The notes beneath the pieces are model-generated. The model was given only the letters and a program-made list of their open reading frames with translations, was not told where the DNA came from and searched no databases. A DNA stretch of 64,000 bases from Mesostigma viride (Eukaryota; Streptophyta; Mesostigmatophyceae; Mesostigmatales; Mesostigmataceae): assembly GCA_009746045.1 (NCBI GenBank), contig RPFO01000115.1, forward strand, positions 1,080,734 to 1,144,733. The letters run 5' to 3'. The first letter of the stretch is position 1, and each line of letters opens with the position of its first letter. Of this stretch, positions 29,465-40,439 are shown in pieces. A program made the position numbers and the translations under genes.

Positions 29465-31294
29465 ATGTCGAACGTTTCTGATCGCGAGGGCTCTTCGGAG
29501 TCAAGCCTGTCCCCATCGTCCGGAGATTTGGACTACCGGGCGGCAGCTAGTACGGGGCCGGCAGGGTAGGGGTGATCACGCTGGCAGCGATGCCGGCAGT
29601 GGTCGCTCGTCTTCGGACGAGGACCCGCGGTACCTGGATCAGCTGGCGGCGAAGCCGCCGATATACAATGTCTGGCGTCCCAACGCACCACCGGCTGAAG
29701 GGCAGCCCACGGCACCCGAGCTGGTTACGGGGCCGGGGAGGTTGGTGCAGGTGCTGGGGGATATCCCGTCGGATGGATACGACGAGGACGAAGACCTAGT
29801 CGATCTTGAGCTGCCTGAGGACAGGGAGCAGAGAGAGGCGATGCTCCGCCGGGAGGCAGAGCGCCTTCGGCAGGAGGCCCAGCTCCGCAGAGAGGTGGAG
29901 CAGCAGCGCGAGCTGGAGGCTCAGCGCGAGGCTCAGCTGCGGGCGGAGACTGAGATAGACAGGACAGCCCGGGTGCTCGCGGAGCGGCAGCAGGAGCGGG
30001 ATCGCGTGGCCAGGGCAGGCCTGCGCGCGGAAGGTGCGCGCGAGGCGCCCCCTACGTTCTCCGCAAGAAGAACGAGCTCTTCACCTTTGCGCACAGGCGC
30101 ACAGCGCGCAACTTTCGGCGCAGGGCTGGGGATGTATTGCAGGAGACAGACTCCTCGGTGGAGATGCAGCCAGGAGATCAGGGTGAGGTGCTGGTTCTGA
30201 TGGACCCGGCTATGGTCGAGGCCGAGCGACTGGCCAAGATCGAGTACACCAGGCATTGCCAGCGGAAGGCGAAGCGGGCGATGGTGCGGTCCATGGCGGA
30301 AAACAGTTTGGCTAGGGAGCGTGCAGCCAGGGAGGTGCAGCATCGGGCGCTGCGGCGACTTGAATCGTGCGAAGGCGCACGAGGCGACGGAGAAGACCCG
30401 GCGTCATCAGGCGCGTCTGGACGCGGCCACGAAGAGGTCGGAGGCGGCACTGGCAGCAATGGTGGGCCCGGCGAGGAGGGAGCAGGAGGCCAGGCTGGCA
30501 AGGAAGAGCAGGCGGAACGCACGTGCCCTCGACAGGCGCATGCGGAAGGAGGAGAGGGCTCTACGCAGGTATCAGGAGGCGGCCAGGACCTGGGCTCTGC
30601 AGGGAGAATTCGGAGACGCAATCCGTTTTGAGCGTGGTCTGGCGCCACATGAGCCGCTGCCCGAGGACGCGGTACTGGACTTCATGCGCACCCCGCAGCG
30701 AGCAAGAGCCCAGCGAGGAGCGGCCTTGTTAAACGCGCGTGAGCGTGTTCGCGCTGGTGCAGACACACCCCACCCCCCACCGGCCCCACACCCAAACACA
30801 CTTTGCAGACCGACACGGACCTGGAGCTGGACCGCATCGCTGCACTACTCCACCAGGAGCTGGACGCAGCGGAGGCCAACCCGACCAAGCGGGCGCGGGC
30901 AGCAGAGGCAGTAGAGCAACTGCTGAGGGCCGCCAAGCGGGTCCGCCAAGGAAAGTGGCAGGAGGGGTGTGGACCATCGTCTACGCCCCAGCGGTCGCAT
31001 CCAGAGGAGGATGGTGACGAGGGGAAGGACGGGGGAGCACCAGGGGGAGGGGCACCAGCAAGCACCGGGGGTATGGCGGGCGGCAGCAACGCTGGAGCGA
31101 CAACCCAGCAGCAGCAGCAGCCACAGCATCAGCACAGCAGCAGCAGCAGCAGCAGCAGCGGCAGCATCAGCAACAGCAACCGCAGCAGCAGCAGCAGCAG
31201 CAGCAACCTCAACCACAAGCGGCTGTCGCTGTACCACAGCGACCCAGGTTTGATGCATCCCGTAGGGAAGATAGGATTACCTTCCCAGGTCTAG
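29465..31294 (+). pseudogene. gag: Copia-2 Gag N-terminal region, frameshifted
   Basis: An ATG at 29465 starts MSNVSDREGSSESSL and meets a TAG after ~35 codons. Further frames read a long charged coiled-coil-like stretch (about 29810-30000, rich in REAERLRQEAQLRREVEQQ) and more Arg/Glu-rich sequence, resembling in character the Copia-1 gag ORF. A (CAG)n tract at about 31105-31205 gives Gln or Ser runs depending on frame. At least four frame changes. Confidence 0.6.
31105..31205 (+). repeat. (CAG)n-rich microsatellite in Copia-2 gag
   Basis: Interrupted CAG/AGC repeats in the coding strand just upstream of the capsid-like block. Copia-1 has an (AAC)n-type tract instead, placed after the capsid. 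Confidence 0.85.
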
Positions 31295-31305
31295 CTGAGG
31301 GATTT

Positions 31306-31898
31306 GTGCAGGAGGATGCACTTGAGTTTCTTTTCAAGATAGAACATTCCTGGTCCCATGATAACATCCGTGATTGGTTTCCTGCTCTCAGGGTGTCTAA
31401 CACGATCCACCAATCTGCACCTAGCATAAAACAAATGGTCAGATGTATGAGAGGAGGGCCAGCACACCTGGGGCTGAGGAGGTGCAAATCTTCACAGAAT
31501 TCATAGCAGACCTAAAAGGGCTGTTGACCAAGGGGGAACACCTGCAGGCTCTCAAGGGGTTCAACTGGTTGGCCTCGTACAAAGTCAACAAGTCTGACTA
31601 CGTACGTGACAACAAACAGTATGTCCTGTACATAGACAGGGACGAGGAGTTGAAGAAACTCAACTCTAAGTACCTGATCCATCAGTGGCTCACCAAAGCT
31701 GAGCTGGACAAGAACACCAATGCAGTTCTGCTGGCTGGCCTTAAAGACAAGTGGGATGATTTTAGGGGGGCCATGTTGTTCATTCAGCAGAGCCTAGAAC
31801 CCTTCTCAACTGTCAAGGAACCCAAGGTTAACAAGGTCCAAGGGGGGGTCAGGACGGTGCAGGTCCTAGCAGGAAGAAGCTCATCAAGGAGGTGGTAG
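31306..31898 (+). pseudogene. gag: Copia-2 Gag capsid region
   Basis: Two overlapping frames give FKIEHSWSHDNIRDWFPALR, then LKGFNWLASYKVNKSDYVRD, KYLIHQWLTKAELDKNTNAV and LKDKWDDFRGAMLFIQQSLE, matching the Copia-1 capsid. A frame change at about 31450 separates them. Confidence 0.7.
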
Positions 31899-33280
31899 CT
31901 CAGGTCAAGGCGGTGTTCAAGGGTCCCCAGCAAGGTAAGAAGGCAGGGGGGTCATCCAAGCAGCAGGGGAAATCAGACAAGGGGGGAAAGGGGAACCCAG
32001 GCAGTAAGGCAGGGCCCTCCCAGGGGCCTAGTCAGAAAGGTAAGCCTCATGACTCCACCCTGTACTGCACCAGGTGCTCATGCAAGGGGCATGAGAGGGA
32101 TGATTGCTGGAAGGGCAAACCCGAACTTGGATCTGATGTGGATGTGTGCCCAGGTTGCTGGGAGCCCCGCCACCCGTTACCTGCAGGGGGACGCTGCAAC
32201 AAGCCCAGGAAGGGAGCCTCGACGGGGCGCCCCACAAAACAAGCCAGCACTCAGGACGACTGTAAGTCTCCTGTACCCTGGTTTCTCAATGGCCGTGTAC
32301 CTTCTATTTGCTCTGTGTTGCCTGACAGTGAGGAAGTGGATTGGGACCTGGCTTATGACATGACGTTAGCACAGGTGGCCCAAGATCCCACTATAGCCTC
32401 CTTAGATGCAGCAGCAGATAAGGTTATATCCTATGCCAGGTTAGCCCAACAGCTACACAAGGCAATGGGGCATGAGGCAGTGGCAGAAAGGCTGGCCAAC
32501 AAAATTGATGGCCGTGACCTGGAACAGATGTGCAGGCATGTCAGGAAGCACTGTGAAGCGTGCCAACTGCATGCACCTAAACCCAAGAGATGGCATGTGG
32601 CCACCCCACCACTGGCTAGAGGAAAGCTAGTAGGGGATGTGATACACCTGGTGAAGGACACGGTGTATTACTTGGTCCTAAAAGATGCCTGGTCTAGGTT
32701 TGTGGTGATAGAACCCTTGCCAGGCATGGCCAATGAACAACTGCACAGAGCCCTGCTGATTGCACTAGCACGGTATCATCCTCAGGAAAAATTAATGCTG
32801 GATCAGCAGTTCACGTGGATACAAGATTATCCTGATCTGCCCAAGATAGACATTGCTGGGGCTCAAGATCATGAACGCCAGGGGATGATTGAACGTACCA
32901 TGCGTGCTATCAGGGACCTCATAAAGAAAAATGAGTCCAGGACAGCAGAGTCTGGGAGCTATGCTGATAGGACAGCGTGGGCAGCTGAGGTGTGCAGAAC
33001 TCTGAACACCAAGCCCCTCATGTCTTCTCCTTTTGGTGAAATCACATCAATTGGCCTGCAATCAGGTAGCTACTCTCAGGAGGTACTAGACCACTACAAC
33101 ACGCAAAGGCAACACTTGGCCAAGTTGCTGGCAAAAAAGGATAAGAGTAATGCCAGGCCTGTGTTTGAAGTGGGGGATCAGGTACTCTACTATAGGGAGG
33201 GGAAGGGAACAAAGCCCACTCTGGTAGATGGCATGGTCCAGCTGAAATCATCAGGTTGTCAGAAACAGGTGACACGGTGA
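31892..33280 (+). CDS. pol: Copia-2 zinc knuckle and integrase
   Basis: 462 codons. A Gly/Lys-rich start, CCHC knuckle (CTRCSCKGHERDDC), then CPGCWEPRHPLPAGGRCNKP as in Copia-1. Integrase HHCC (LHKAMGHEAVAERL, CRHVRKHCEACQ), D in VGDVIHLVKD, D in LMLDQQFTW, E in MIERTMRAI (29 residues between). It ends in the SH3-like part (EVGDQVLYYREGKG) after a frame change. Inserts the cDNA into the host genome. Confidence 0.85.
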   Translation: MVAQVKAVFKGPQQGKKAGGSSKQQGKSDKGGKGNPGSKAGPSQGPSQKGKPHDSTLYCTRCSCKGHERDDCWKGKPELGSDVDVCPGCWEPRHPLPAGGRCNKPRKGASTGRPTKQASTQDDCKSPVPWFLNGRVPSICSVLPDSEEVDWDLAYDMTLAQVAQDPTIASLDAAADKVISYARLAQQLHKAMGHEAVAERLANKIDGRDLEQMCRHVRKHCEACQLHAPKPKRWHVATPPLARGKLVGDVIHLVKDTVYYLVLKDAWSRFVVIEPLPGMANEQLHRALLIALARYHPQEKLMLDQQFTWIQDYPDLPKIDIAGAQDHERQGMIERTMRAIRDLIKKNESRTAESGSYADRTAWAAEVCRTLNTKPLMSSPFGEITSIGLQSGSYSQEVLDHYNTQRQHLAKLLAKKDKSNARPVFEVGDQVLYYREGKGTKPTLVDGMVQLKSSGCQKQVTR

Positions 33281-35277
33281 CTATTCAGCATCACAGAGAG
33301 CGAATGGTTGGCAAGCATAGACTGAAGCTTTATTACCCTCCTTTGGCAGACGTGTCAGGGGTAGAATTCTTGGACATGGATTCAGAGCCTCAGTCTGGTG
33401 GGTTGGTCTCACCCAGTGAATTGGCTAGGGACATAGCTGATGCAAGCAACACAACCATAGACGCTCCTGTGTTCCTCAGTGGTGCAGCCCCACCACAGCC
33501 CACTGGTCCAACTGGGCAGGAGGAACGTGCACTGGATGAGCAGCAGGTCGCTCCTCCCTCATCTCAGGAACAGCCACGCGAAGCAGCAGATCCTGTTGTC
33601 CCCAGGAATAAATTTGCTGAGGCTCTAAAAGCTCTACATAGAGCACACACTGCCAAGGCACAAATGGCAGCAGGTGCAGCACAAGTCAATGCTGTGGGTG
33701 AATCTAACCAGGATCCCAGTATTCTGGCAGTAGACACACAGGCACAGGTGAGCATCATCAGTGCACAAGCTGTATCTGGCCTAAGTCTGCAACGCTCGCC
33801 CTGGGCTAGAGTGTCAGATTTTTCAGGCAAAACAAAAATGGCAGTCAAAGGCCAAGTGCTAATTCCCATTCTGGGTGTGCCCACTCCCTTCCAGGTAGTA
33901 GAGGGCTACAAGGGGAATGCACTGCTGGGGGAACCATTTGTCTCATACCCTGGAGTAGTCATCTCAGCTGGGAGGTTGAGTGTGACTGGGGTGGGGCAGG
34001 TCACCCTGGACCATTTCAAAATTCCTTTAACACAGATCAGTGATGGCCTGGAAGCAGCCATCAATGCTGTCAACATAAAATACCTCCCAGGTCAGGAACC
34101 CTGTGTTGATTCCCTCATTCATTCTCAGAAGCTACACCCCTCTGCGTTTGGGCTTGGTAGATGGGACATAGCGTCCATGTCTCCCTTGTCCTATGATGAT
34201 GTGGTCAAAGACTGTCAAACGCAGATTGGTTTTCTGAAATGGATGGAAGCCTTTAACAGGGCTAGAGAGGAATGGGTTTGTCCTGATCCACGTAGTAAGT
34301 CCCAGGTACCACCTGTAACACCGATTGAGGCACTGCCACAAGGGGCCAGAAAGCTCAGACTGAAGTTTGTCTGCAAGCATAAACCCCAGGCAGATGGGAC
34401 ACCTCCCATTTTTCATGCCAGACCTTGTGTCACGGAGTTCAGGGGCTCCACTGAGCTAACAGAGGCTGAACTGTATACCCCTGGTATTCAGCAGACGTCT
34501 CTTAAGGTCCTGTTGGCCACTTTCCTTCACCATCTGAATGCTGGTAAGGACTACGTGTGTAAAGCCACTGACATTAAGCGTGCCTTCCTTAAAGGCAACC
34601 CTGACATAGCCCAAAAGGTGTGGAGGGGTCAAGTCTATGTGGTAAACACTCCCAAAGTCTGGTCTGGGGACATCAAGGAACCTCATCTAAGGCCTAACTT
34701 GGGGGTAGAAGGGCTTCAGTCAGCACCTAAAATTTTTAGGCTGTCTGCCCAAGAGGTCTTCCTGAAGCTGGGGGCCCAGTATGATGATATTGACCCTTGT
34801 TTCTTCACCATCCCTCATCCTGCTGGTATGATGATGTTTGTGTGGCATGGGGATGATCAGCTCATTACTGGTCCCAGGGCAGCTGTGGAGGATTTCATTG
34901 CTCAAGTGTCTGCTAGCTTTGAATTAGGCAAGCAGCTGGAGCTGGGGAAAGATCCTGTCAAGTTCTGTGGCATCATTCTGAACCTGTTTAAGGAGCAGAA
35001 GGAGTGGGTGTGTTCTCTCAAAGCATCCCCTGAGTATGTCATGTCTTGCAAAGATGTTCTTCCCTCTGACATCACTCCTGATCTCTGTCCCACTATTAGG
35101 GGTAAGCTAGGTTGGCTGTGTGCCACTTGTGCTCCTCATCTGGCAGTGGTCAGCAGAGTGGATGATGATGTCCTCATGGAGGTAGGGTCTAGGGCTATTA
35201 AACAGGTGTTGCATGATGGCCCTCCCCTTATTCTTCATGCTTGGATCTGTTCCAACCCATCCACATCACATGCATGA
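33256..35277 (+). CDS. pol: Copia-2 integrase tail, protease and reverse transcriptase
   Basis: 673 codons. Integrase SH3-like tail (TVTIQHHRERMVGKHRLKLY), protease with VDTQAQVSIISAQ (near 33725) and LLGEPFVSYPG, RT with KLRLKFVCKHKPQ, TDIKRAFLKGN (motif A), GVEGLQSAPKIF and VWHGDDQLITG (motif C). It confirms that the protease lies between integrase and RT. It terminates about 500 bp before the element's coding end through a shift near 35240. Confidence 0.88.
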   Translation: MSETGDTVTIQHHRERMVGKHRLKLYYPPLADVSGVEFLDMDSEPQSGGLVSPSELARDIADASNTTIDAPVFLSGAAPPQPTGPTGQEERALDEQQVAPPSSQEQPREAADPVVPRNKFAEALKALHRAHTAKAQMAAGAAQVNAVGESNQDPSILAVDTQAQVSIISAQAVSGLSLQRSPWARVSDFSGKTKMAVKGQVLIPILGVPTPFQVVEGYKGNALLGEPFVSYPGVVISAGRLSVTGVGQVTLDHFKIPLTQISDGLEAAINAVNIKYLPGQEPCVDSLIHSQKLHPSAFGLGRWDIASMSPLSYDDVVKDCQTQIGFLKWMEAFNRAREEWVCPDPRSKSQVPPVTPIEALPQGARKLRLKFVCKHKPQADGTPPIFHARPCVTEFRGSTELTEAELYTPGIQQTSLKVLLATFLHHLNAGKDYVCKATDIKRAFLKGNPDIAQKVWRGQVYVVNTPKVWSGDIKEPHLRPNLGVEGLQSAPKIFRLSAQEVFLKLGAQYDDIDPCFFTIPHPAGMMMFVWHGDDQLITGPRAAVEDFIAQVSASFELGKQLELGKDPVKFCGIILNLFKEQKEWVCSLKASPEYVMSCKDVLPSDITPDLCPTIRGKLGWLCATCAPHLAVVSRVDDDVLMEVGSRAIKQVLHDGPPLILHAWICSNPSTSHA

Positions 35278-35758
35278 TGGACAGTTCCATGGAGTCACGG
35301 GTAGTCACTAAGGTACAAGCCAGAGAGGCAGGCTATTTATGTTGTCTAACCCCACTGGCAAGCAATCTTTGGTTTCCTGGTTCAGCAGACTCCACAAGCG
35401 CAAGGCAGTCAGCAGCAATGTAGCAGAATGCCGTGCTGTGGTCTCAGCTGTGTTGCATGCCAGGTACTTGAACCATCTGCTGGTGTGGTTGCAGCATCAG
35501 GCTGGTAGTTATGCTGGTGTCAAATCCCATCTGCTGACTGACAGTCAATCCCTTCTCTCTTTCCTGGACAACCCCTTGGCTGTGCACACCGATTTGGACT
35601 GGATTGTCCTCAAGCAGGAGTGTACCTATCTGGAGTCCAAGACTCACATCCGAGACCCTGACAATGCAGCAGATGCACTCACAAAAGTGCCACAGGCTGC
35701 AGGGCCTCAGTACAGAGTCCTATACACGCTGATGAACCCATATAACGGCAGAGGGTGA
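35241..35758 (+). pseudogene. pol: Copia-2 RNase H
   Basis: Two frames: MDSSMESRVVTKVQAREAGY, then WFSRLHKRKAVSSNVAECRA, LLTDSQSLLSFLDN, DPDNAADALTKVPQA and a stop at 35756-35758. These are the copia RNase H acidic motifs. One frame change near 35340. Confidence 0.8.
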
Positions 35759-36133
35759 AGTGCCTCAGCCTAGGGCTATTAGCACCAGATAGGAGGGTGG
35801 TCATGGGGTGGCAGGGTCTGAAGTGTCCCACCCGTAAGACTCTCTTTGCGTCATTAAAGATTGAGGTCAGAAGGGTCCTCCTTTATTGATGGCTTGTTCT
35901 TTGTCAATAAAACGTGTGGTCATATTTTTCTGACAATGGTTTTCCTAACACAGGCACCCAACCAGTGGGGATGTTGTATCCAACACGGAGGAGCTATGGG
36001 CGCTTTTATAAATGCATCTCTTTCAGTGTCCTGGTTGTCCCTGTGGGGAACCTTGCTTATCAGTAGTGGTTGGCATATGAGTGGGTTGTGGGAAGAGTCT
36101 TCCCCTCACTCCCCAAAGAAAAGTAATAATGGG

Positions 36134-36653
36134 AGTTATTCTAGGGCTTCAGGCCTAGACTATCAGTACACGTGGCGTTGTCCCCGTCTCCCAAGTGGGA
36201 TACGGACATGGACGGTGGTGTAGTACACTGGACATATCTCTACTAGGATTTAGATCCGCACGTGCCATATTGGGCACGTGGGTGCTAGATATTAGCACTG
36301 AGATATGTAGGGCACACGCACGTGGGTATTCACGTGGTAGGGTTTATGAGCTGTGATGCAGACCACAAGGTGGTTGCAGTGCTAGTCCTGTACGGAGGTC
36401 CTAGGGGAGGTCCAGGACCATCCACGTAGTGCTGTTAGGCAGTCGGTGCCTGTGGGCATCGTATCAGTCCTAGCTGGAGTAGATCTAGCTGGACGGAGCC
36501 AGCACCTCATTGGTTAGCACTGGTGCAGGATAGCTAGGTTACCCTAACCTACGTGCCCATGCAAGCCAGGTTGGCAAGCTTGCATGGATTGATATATGCC
36601 AGCCATTGCATAATCCAACACACGTTCGCATCCATTGCACGAGTGCCATAACT
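36134..36653 (+). repeat. Copia-2 3' LTR
   Basis: 520 bp. It differs from the 5' LTR by a few substitutions and a 3-base difference near ACGCACGTGGG. Followed by ATGAC (36654-36658). Confidence 0.9.
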
Positions 36654-38430
36654 ATGACAACTCCGAAGGCAGCACTGATGAGGAGCAGGCCGACGAGGTG
36701 CCAGACCTGCATGGTCGATTCCGATGATGAGGAGCAGCCTGATGACGGTGCGGCTGGTCGTGCTCAGGAGGATATTGACTGGATTTTCGGGACAGGAAAG
36801 CCTGAGGATGGAATTCTGCCCGAGATCACCTGCGCCGGCGTTTGACAGCAAGGCGACATACAAGAACATTCCCGCCCGTGCGCACAGGTTTGCATGGTCC
36901 TCTCGAGCTGTTCCTTCTGTTTTGGGATCCCAAGACTGTGCTCGAGCCCATCGTTGCTGAGACCAACCGGTATGCTGAACAGCAGCGAGCTGCTGGCAAG
37001 CCTGGAGCTCGGGAATGGACACCAATGACTATCCACGGGCTCGGCAAGTTCTTGGGCATCATCATCACCATGTCTCTGGTGCGTCTGCCTGCAAGGGGAG
37101 ACTACTTTACTGGGCTGCCCATGGGTGCTGCAGCTCCTGTCAACCTGCAGCAGGTCATGGCTAAACAGAGGTTTGACCAGATTTGCCGCTTTCTCCATTT
37201 CAGGAACACCGCAGACCGCCCTGAGAATCGCCAGACACGCGAGTGGAGGCTCTTCCAGTTCCTCTGGCTGGAGGAGCTGCTGAATGCAGCATACAAGAAG
37301 TACTTCGTGCCAGGGGAGCGGGCTGCCATCGACGAGCGATCCATCTTGACGCGGCACAAGCTGTGCCCGGCCCATCCGGTGCTATAACCCGACCAAGCCG
37401 TCCCCGTTCCACATCAAGCATGCAGTATTGCATCTGCGACTGGCCAACGGGCTACCTCTACCACGCGCACACCTACGACAAGCTGCCCGGCCGAGGAGCA
37501 GCACACGTTCAATATCACCAAGATGCTGGCGGGCGAGCTGCCGCACCCATGCAGGATCGCCACCGACCGCTTCTACACCAGCCGCGACATGCTGGAGGAG
37601 CTCCACGACGTGCAGGGCCACCAGGTGCATGGTGGGCACTATCATGCCCAACCGGCGTGGGCTTCCCTTCAAGGAGGTCAAGGACCAGCTGGGGCGCAGG
37701 CCGGAGCAGGGGGACTACGCGTGGGCTGTCGATCAGGATGGGCTCATCCTCGTGGCGTGGCAGGACAGGAAGACGGTGTGGATGGCGTCCAAGGGGATCC
37801 CGCTCACCGAGGTGGAGGTCAGCCGCCACGGGGGGCGCGACCTTCGCATCACGGTGCCTGCCCCCAGCCTGGTGCCGATCTACTGGGGGACCTACAAGGC
37901 AGTGGACCTGCAGGACCAGTTCGGGGCTGAATACCCTGTGCAGGATGCGCTCGTGACGCGCATTTGGTGGCACAGGGCTGCAACTGGCCACCTGGCCAAC
38001 TCGATCACCAACGCCTTCATCCTGCACAAGCTCACCCACACTGGCCGCGCTGACGTGTTCAGCCATGCTGGCTTCTTCAGCAAGCTGGCCGACGAGCTGT
38101 GCACCATGCAATCAGTGGATGTCAGCTAGGCGGCAGGGTGGCGTCTCTCCTCGCTGCATGAGCCACATGCATATCCACCGTCCCGGGCGTACAACGGCCG
38201 CCTCACCGGCATGCACCCACCTGGAGCCAGAGCGCATCCCCTTCGTGGAACAGGCGCATTGCGTGGTGTGCGCAGTCGAGAAGGTGCGCAAGGCGCAAGC
38301 GCACCAACTTCTGGTGCAAGGACTGCGACACGGCGCTGTGCGTGGGCTCCTGCTGGAACGTGTACCACGGGGGGCTGCTGACCGGCCTGGACGGGGGCGA
38401 CCAGAAGCAGCGCCCCCACCATGCAGCCGC
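36654..38430 (+). pseudogene. piggyBac-2 transposase, DDE core and zinc finger
   Basis: Acidic linker (VDSDDEEQPDDGA, QEDIDWIFGTGKPEDG), then the core: REWTPMTIHGLGKFLGIIIT, FDQICRFLHFRN, AIDERSIL (first Asp, about 37330), IATDRFYTSRDML (second, about 37560), GTIMPNRRGLPFKEV, WQDRKTVWMASKGIP, YWGTYKAVDLQDQFGAEY (third, about 37910), ATGHLANSITNAFILHK. At the end two frames give CVVCAVEKVRKAQ and FWCKDCDTALCVGSCWNVYH (about 38305-38365), the C-terminal Cys/His zinc-binding domain. At least five frame changes; non-functional as read. Confidence 0.88.
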
Positions 38431-38484
38431 TCACGAGCCGTAGCTAGCGCGGCTGGCAGGGAGTGGGCTGAGTCCAACGGGCGC

Positions 38485-38678
38485 CAGTGTGAGCTAGTAC
38501 GCCGTATTATACGCCGTATTATACGAAATACGCAATACGCCGAGGTTTGGCGTATTGCCGTACTAGAAATTTTGCTAGTAGTACGCCGTATTATACACGT
38601 ATAATACACGTATTATACGAAATACGCAATACGCCGAGGTTTTGCCGTATTGCCGTATTGCCGTACTAGCTCACACTG
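38485..38678. mobile_element. 194-bp hAT-type MITE
   Basis: Terminal inverted repeats CAGTGTGAGCTAGTACG / CGTACTAGCTCACACTG, flanked by the perfect 8-bp duplication ACGGGCGC (38477-38484 and 38679-38686). CAG-type ends and 8-bp duplications are diagnostic of hAT transposons. The interior is built of repeated TACGCCGTATTATACG and AATACGCAATACGCC words and folds on itself; no coding potential. Confidence 0.9.
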
Positions 38679-39193
38679 ACGGGCGCACCACAAGGGCTGC
38701 AGAGGGTGCTGGGCTGCTGACAGGGCATGCGAGGCGGCGTGCTCTGAGGAACAGGAGGCGCGCGTCGTAGATGGTAGCCAAGTAGCTGTATAGGTCACCT
38801 TAGCATAGGGCTAGACCTTTGGCTACCGCCGCGCGCGCGCATGTTTATGCTGGCACATGTTCGTGTGTTTTATGGCATGGTGTCTTGGGCCAACACCTGG
38901 GCTTGACAATTTTGTGCATTTGTGTGTCTTGCCACATGTTTATGCCGTATGGAATAAAGTTTTGCATTGGTTTGTTAGCAAATAGTAGCAAAAAAACTCA
39001 GTCCGGAGTGAGCAAAATAACTCAGTACGGACTGAGTTATTTTTGACTTTTTGCTACGTGGCGTGTAGAGCTCTGTAACATTCCATGAAGTCAGTGTTCC
39101 TATGGCCTTCCTAGGATTATTTTCATCTGCCTTTGAAATTCCAGGGCCAACAACATTGTTACACAACAGATATTGCACTATTAATTAATTATC

Positions 39194-39480
39194 AACATCA
39201 CTCCGTTGGGAGTAAATGTAGCACATATCCCTGAGAAGGGGCATATGGCTTTAAATACATTCTAGGCTACTTCATGCAAGGGTGGGAATGTAAGCTACCC
39301 CTGCTCTAGGTGCACCAGGGCACCTAGCTGCACCCTCATGGTCTATCACGCTATGCCCGGGTAAGGGGGGGAGCATGCCATGTGGGGGAAGATCATCATG
39401 GCTATACGAGAGCTATAGGGCATGGCTTCTCAGCAGGGAGGGACTCCCTGCATGGGCACTGCATAATTAAATAAAGCTAG
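39194..39480. repeat. FB-B, arm of a foldback element
   Basis: Starts AACATCACTCCGTTGGGAG, continues through GAGAAGGGGCATATGGC, TTTAAATACATTCTAGG, GCAAGGGTGGGAATGTAAGC and GGTGCACCAGGGCACC, and ends near GGGCATGGCTTCTCAGC. It is the uninterrupted counterpart of the FB-A arms and shows the likely pre-insertion sequence for the piggyBac-2 TTAA site (here TTTAAA at 39252-39257). A second arm of this copy is not evident. Confidence 0.7.
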
Positions 39481-39622
39481 GCATCATCTGGAGGGTAGCT
39501 CATCATAGGCACACATGTACATGACTAAAAAGGCTAGGCCTCAGCTGGTATAGTGCCTGTTGTAGGCGGGCATGTACAAGGCCACTGTCTAACTATTCTA
39601 CGTATACTACTGCTGTATTCCC

Positions 39623-40190
39623 CTAGGCTGGGGCTGGAGTCGCTGGGGCCGCGGTGGTCGAGGGGGTCGCGTGCCAGGGCTTGTGGCCGACGTAGATGGC
39701 CGCCCCCTTCCAGTACACCGGCTGGCCCGCCTTGGTCTGCCGGAGCTGGAGGTAGGTCGGCCATAGCTCCCGTCGCCGTTGTTGCTGTGCCAGGGTCAAG
39801 TCGTCGTCCACGGTGAAGTGATCATGAGTCTTCTCGAGCCGCTTGCGGCGTCTGAGAAACGAAATCTTGTCCGCTGGGCTCTCAAAGATGAGAAGAAGCG
39901 GAGGCGCCCCTGCCTTACCCCGCGCGCGGGGGAGGCGGTGCATGGGCGGTCAGCTTAATCTCACCAAGGAGGCCCATGCGTGCAAGGATTTTGCTCTCAA
40001 ACGCACGTGCAAGCTTCTCGGAATTCTCACCTTCCTCCATGTCGAAGTTCTTGAGTATGGCGTTGAGGCTGCGCTTGGCGACCTCGGCCTCCTCGCGGAG
40101 GTCAAGCGTCTGCCGCTGGAGCTGGGCTGCGACGGCGGAGGTGGTGCATGGAGGTGGTGTGCTGCTTACGCATGTCCGCCCAGGTCGTGA
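39623..40190 (-). pseudogene. LINE ORF1-like fragment
   Basis: Minus-strand frames give a helical stretch (LREEAEVAKRSLNAILKNFD and ARAFESKILARMG), then LLLIFESPADKISFLRRRKR, DDDLTLAQQQRRRELWPTYL and GQPVYWKGAAIYVGHKPW. This resembles the coiled-coil plus RNA-binding/CTD layout of LINE ORF1 proteins. There is a stop near 39945 between the parts. It lies inside the piggyBac-2 3' region, opposite in strand to the LINE at 40621. Family assignment is tentative. Confidence 0.5.
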
Positions 40191-40439
40191 TGGGAGGATA
40201 TTGCACTATGTACATGTCAAATCCCGATTTTCCGTACCCCCCTGGGGTGTGCGCTATTTATAGCACCCAAAAGTAACTGATTTGGGACCAGTGACCTATT
40301 CCCCATGAAAATCAACATATATGCATGCTTGGTGCCAAGGGGTGGCCAGAAATTGTTTTTAGGCCATACACAGCAAATTTGCAAAGATGTGCAACTCAGT
40401 CTGTTAAATAGGACTGAGTGTACACCATTTTAGGGTTAA

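Larger units (their letters stand above)
28899..36653 (+). mobile_element. Copia-2, full-length copia-like retrotransposon
   Basis: LTRs at 28899-29415 and 36134-36653, ends AGTTATTC...CCATAACT, target duplication ATGAC at 28894-28898 and 36654-36658. The domain order matches Copia-1 and the proteins are clearly homologous, but gag and pol are split by several frameshifts. The LTRs differ at only a few positions. It lies 260 bp from Copia-1, in the opposite orientation and the same piggyBac. 35759-36133 is 3' UTR without a gene. Confidence 0.9.
20464..40439 (+). mobile_element. piggyBac-2, piggyBac-type transposon carrying nested insertions
   Basis: TTAA at 20464-20467 and 40436-40439 flank ends CCCTTAAATGGTACTC (left) and, on the other strand, CCCTAAAATGGTGTAC (right). 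TTAA duplication and CCCT-type ends are hallmarks of piggyBac. Flanking sequence joins to match the unbroken FB-B arm at about 39240-39260. Transposase segments are at 20750-21036, 28644-28898 and 36654-38430, separated by Copia-1 and Copia-2. The 3' part also holds a hAT-type MITE, FB-B and a LINE ORF1 fragment. Frameshifts make it defective. Confidence 0.85.

Noticed and set aside
39194-39480. Treating FB-B as the true right end of piggyBac-2
   Set aside because: It lacks CCCT-type ends; the TTAA with matching ends is at 40436-40439 and the FB-A flank resumes exactly there.
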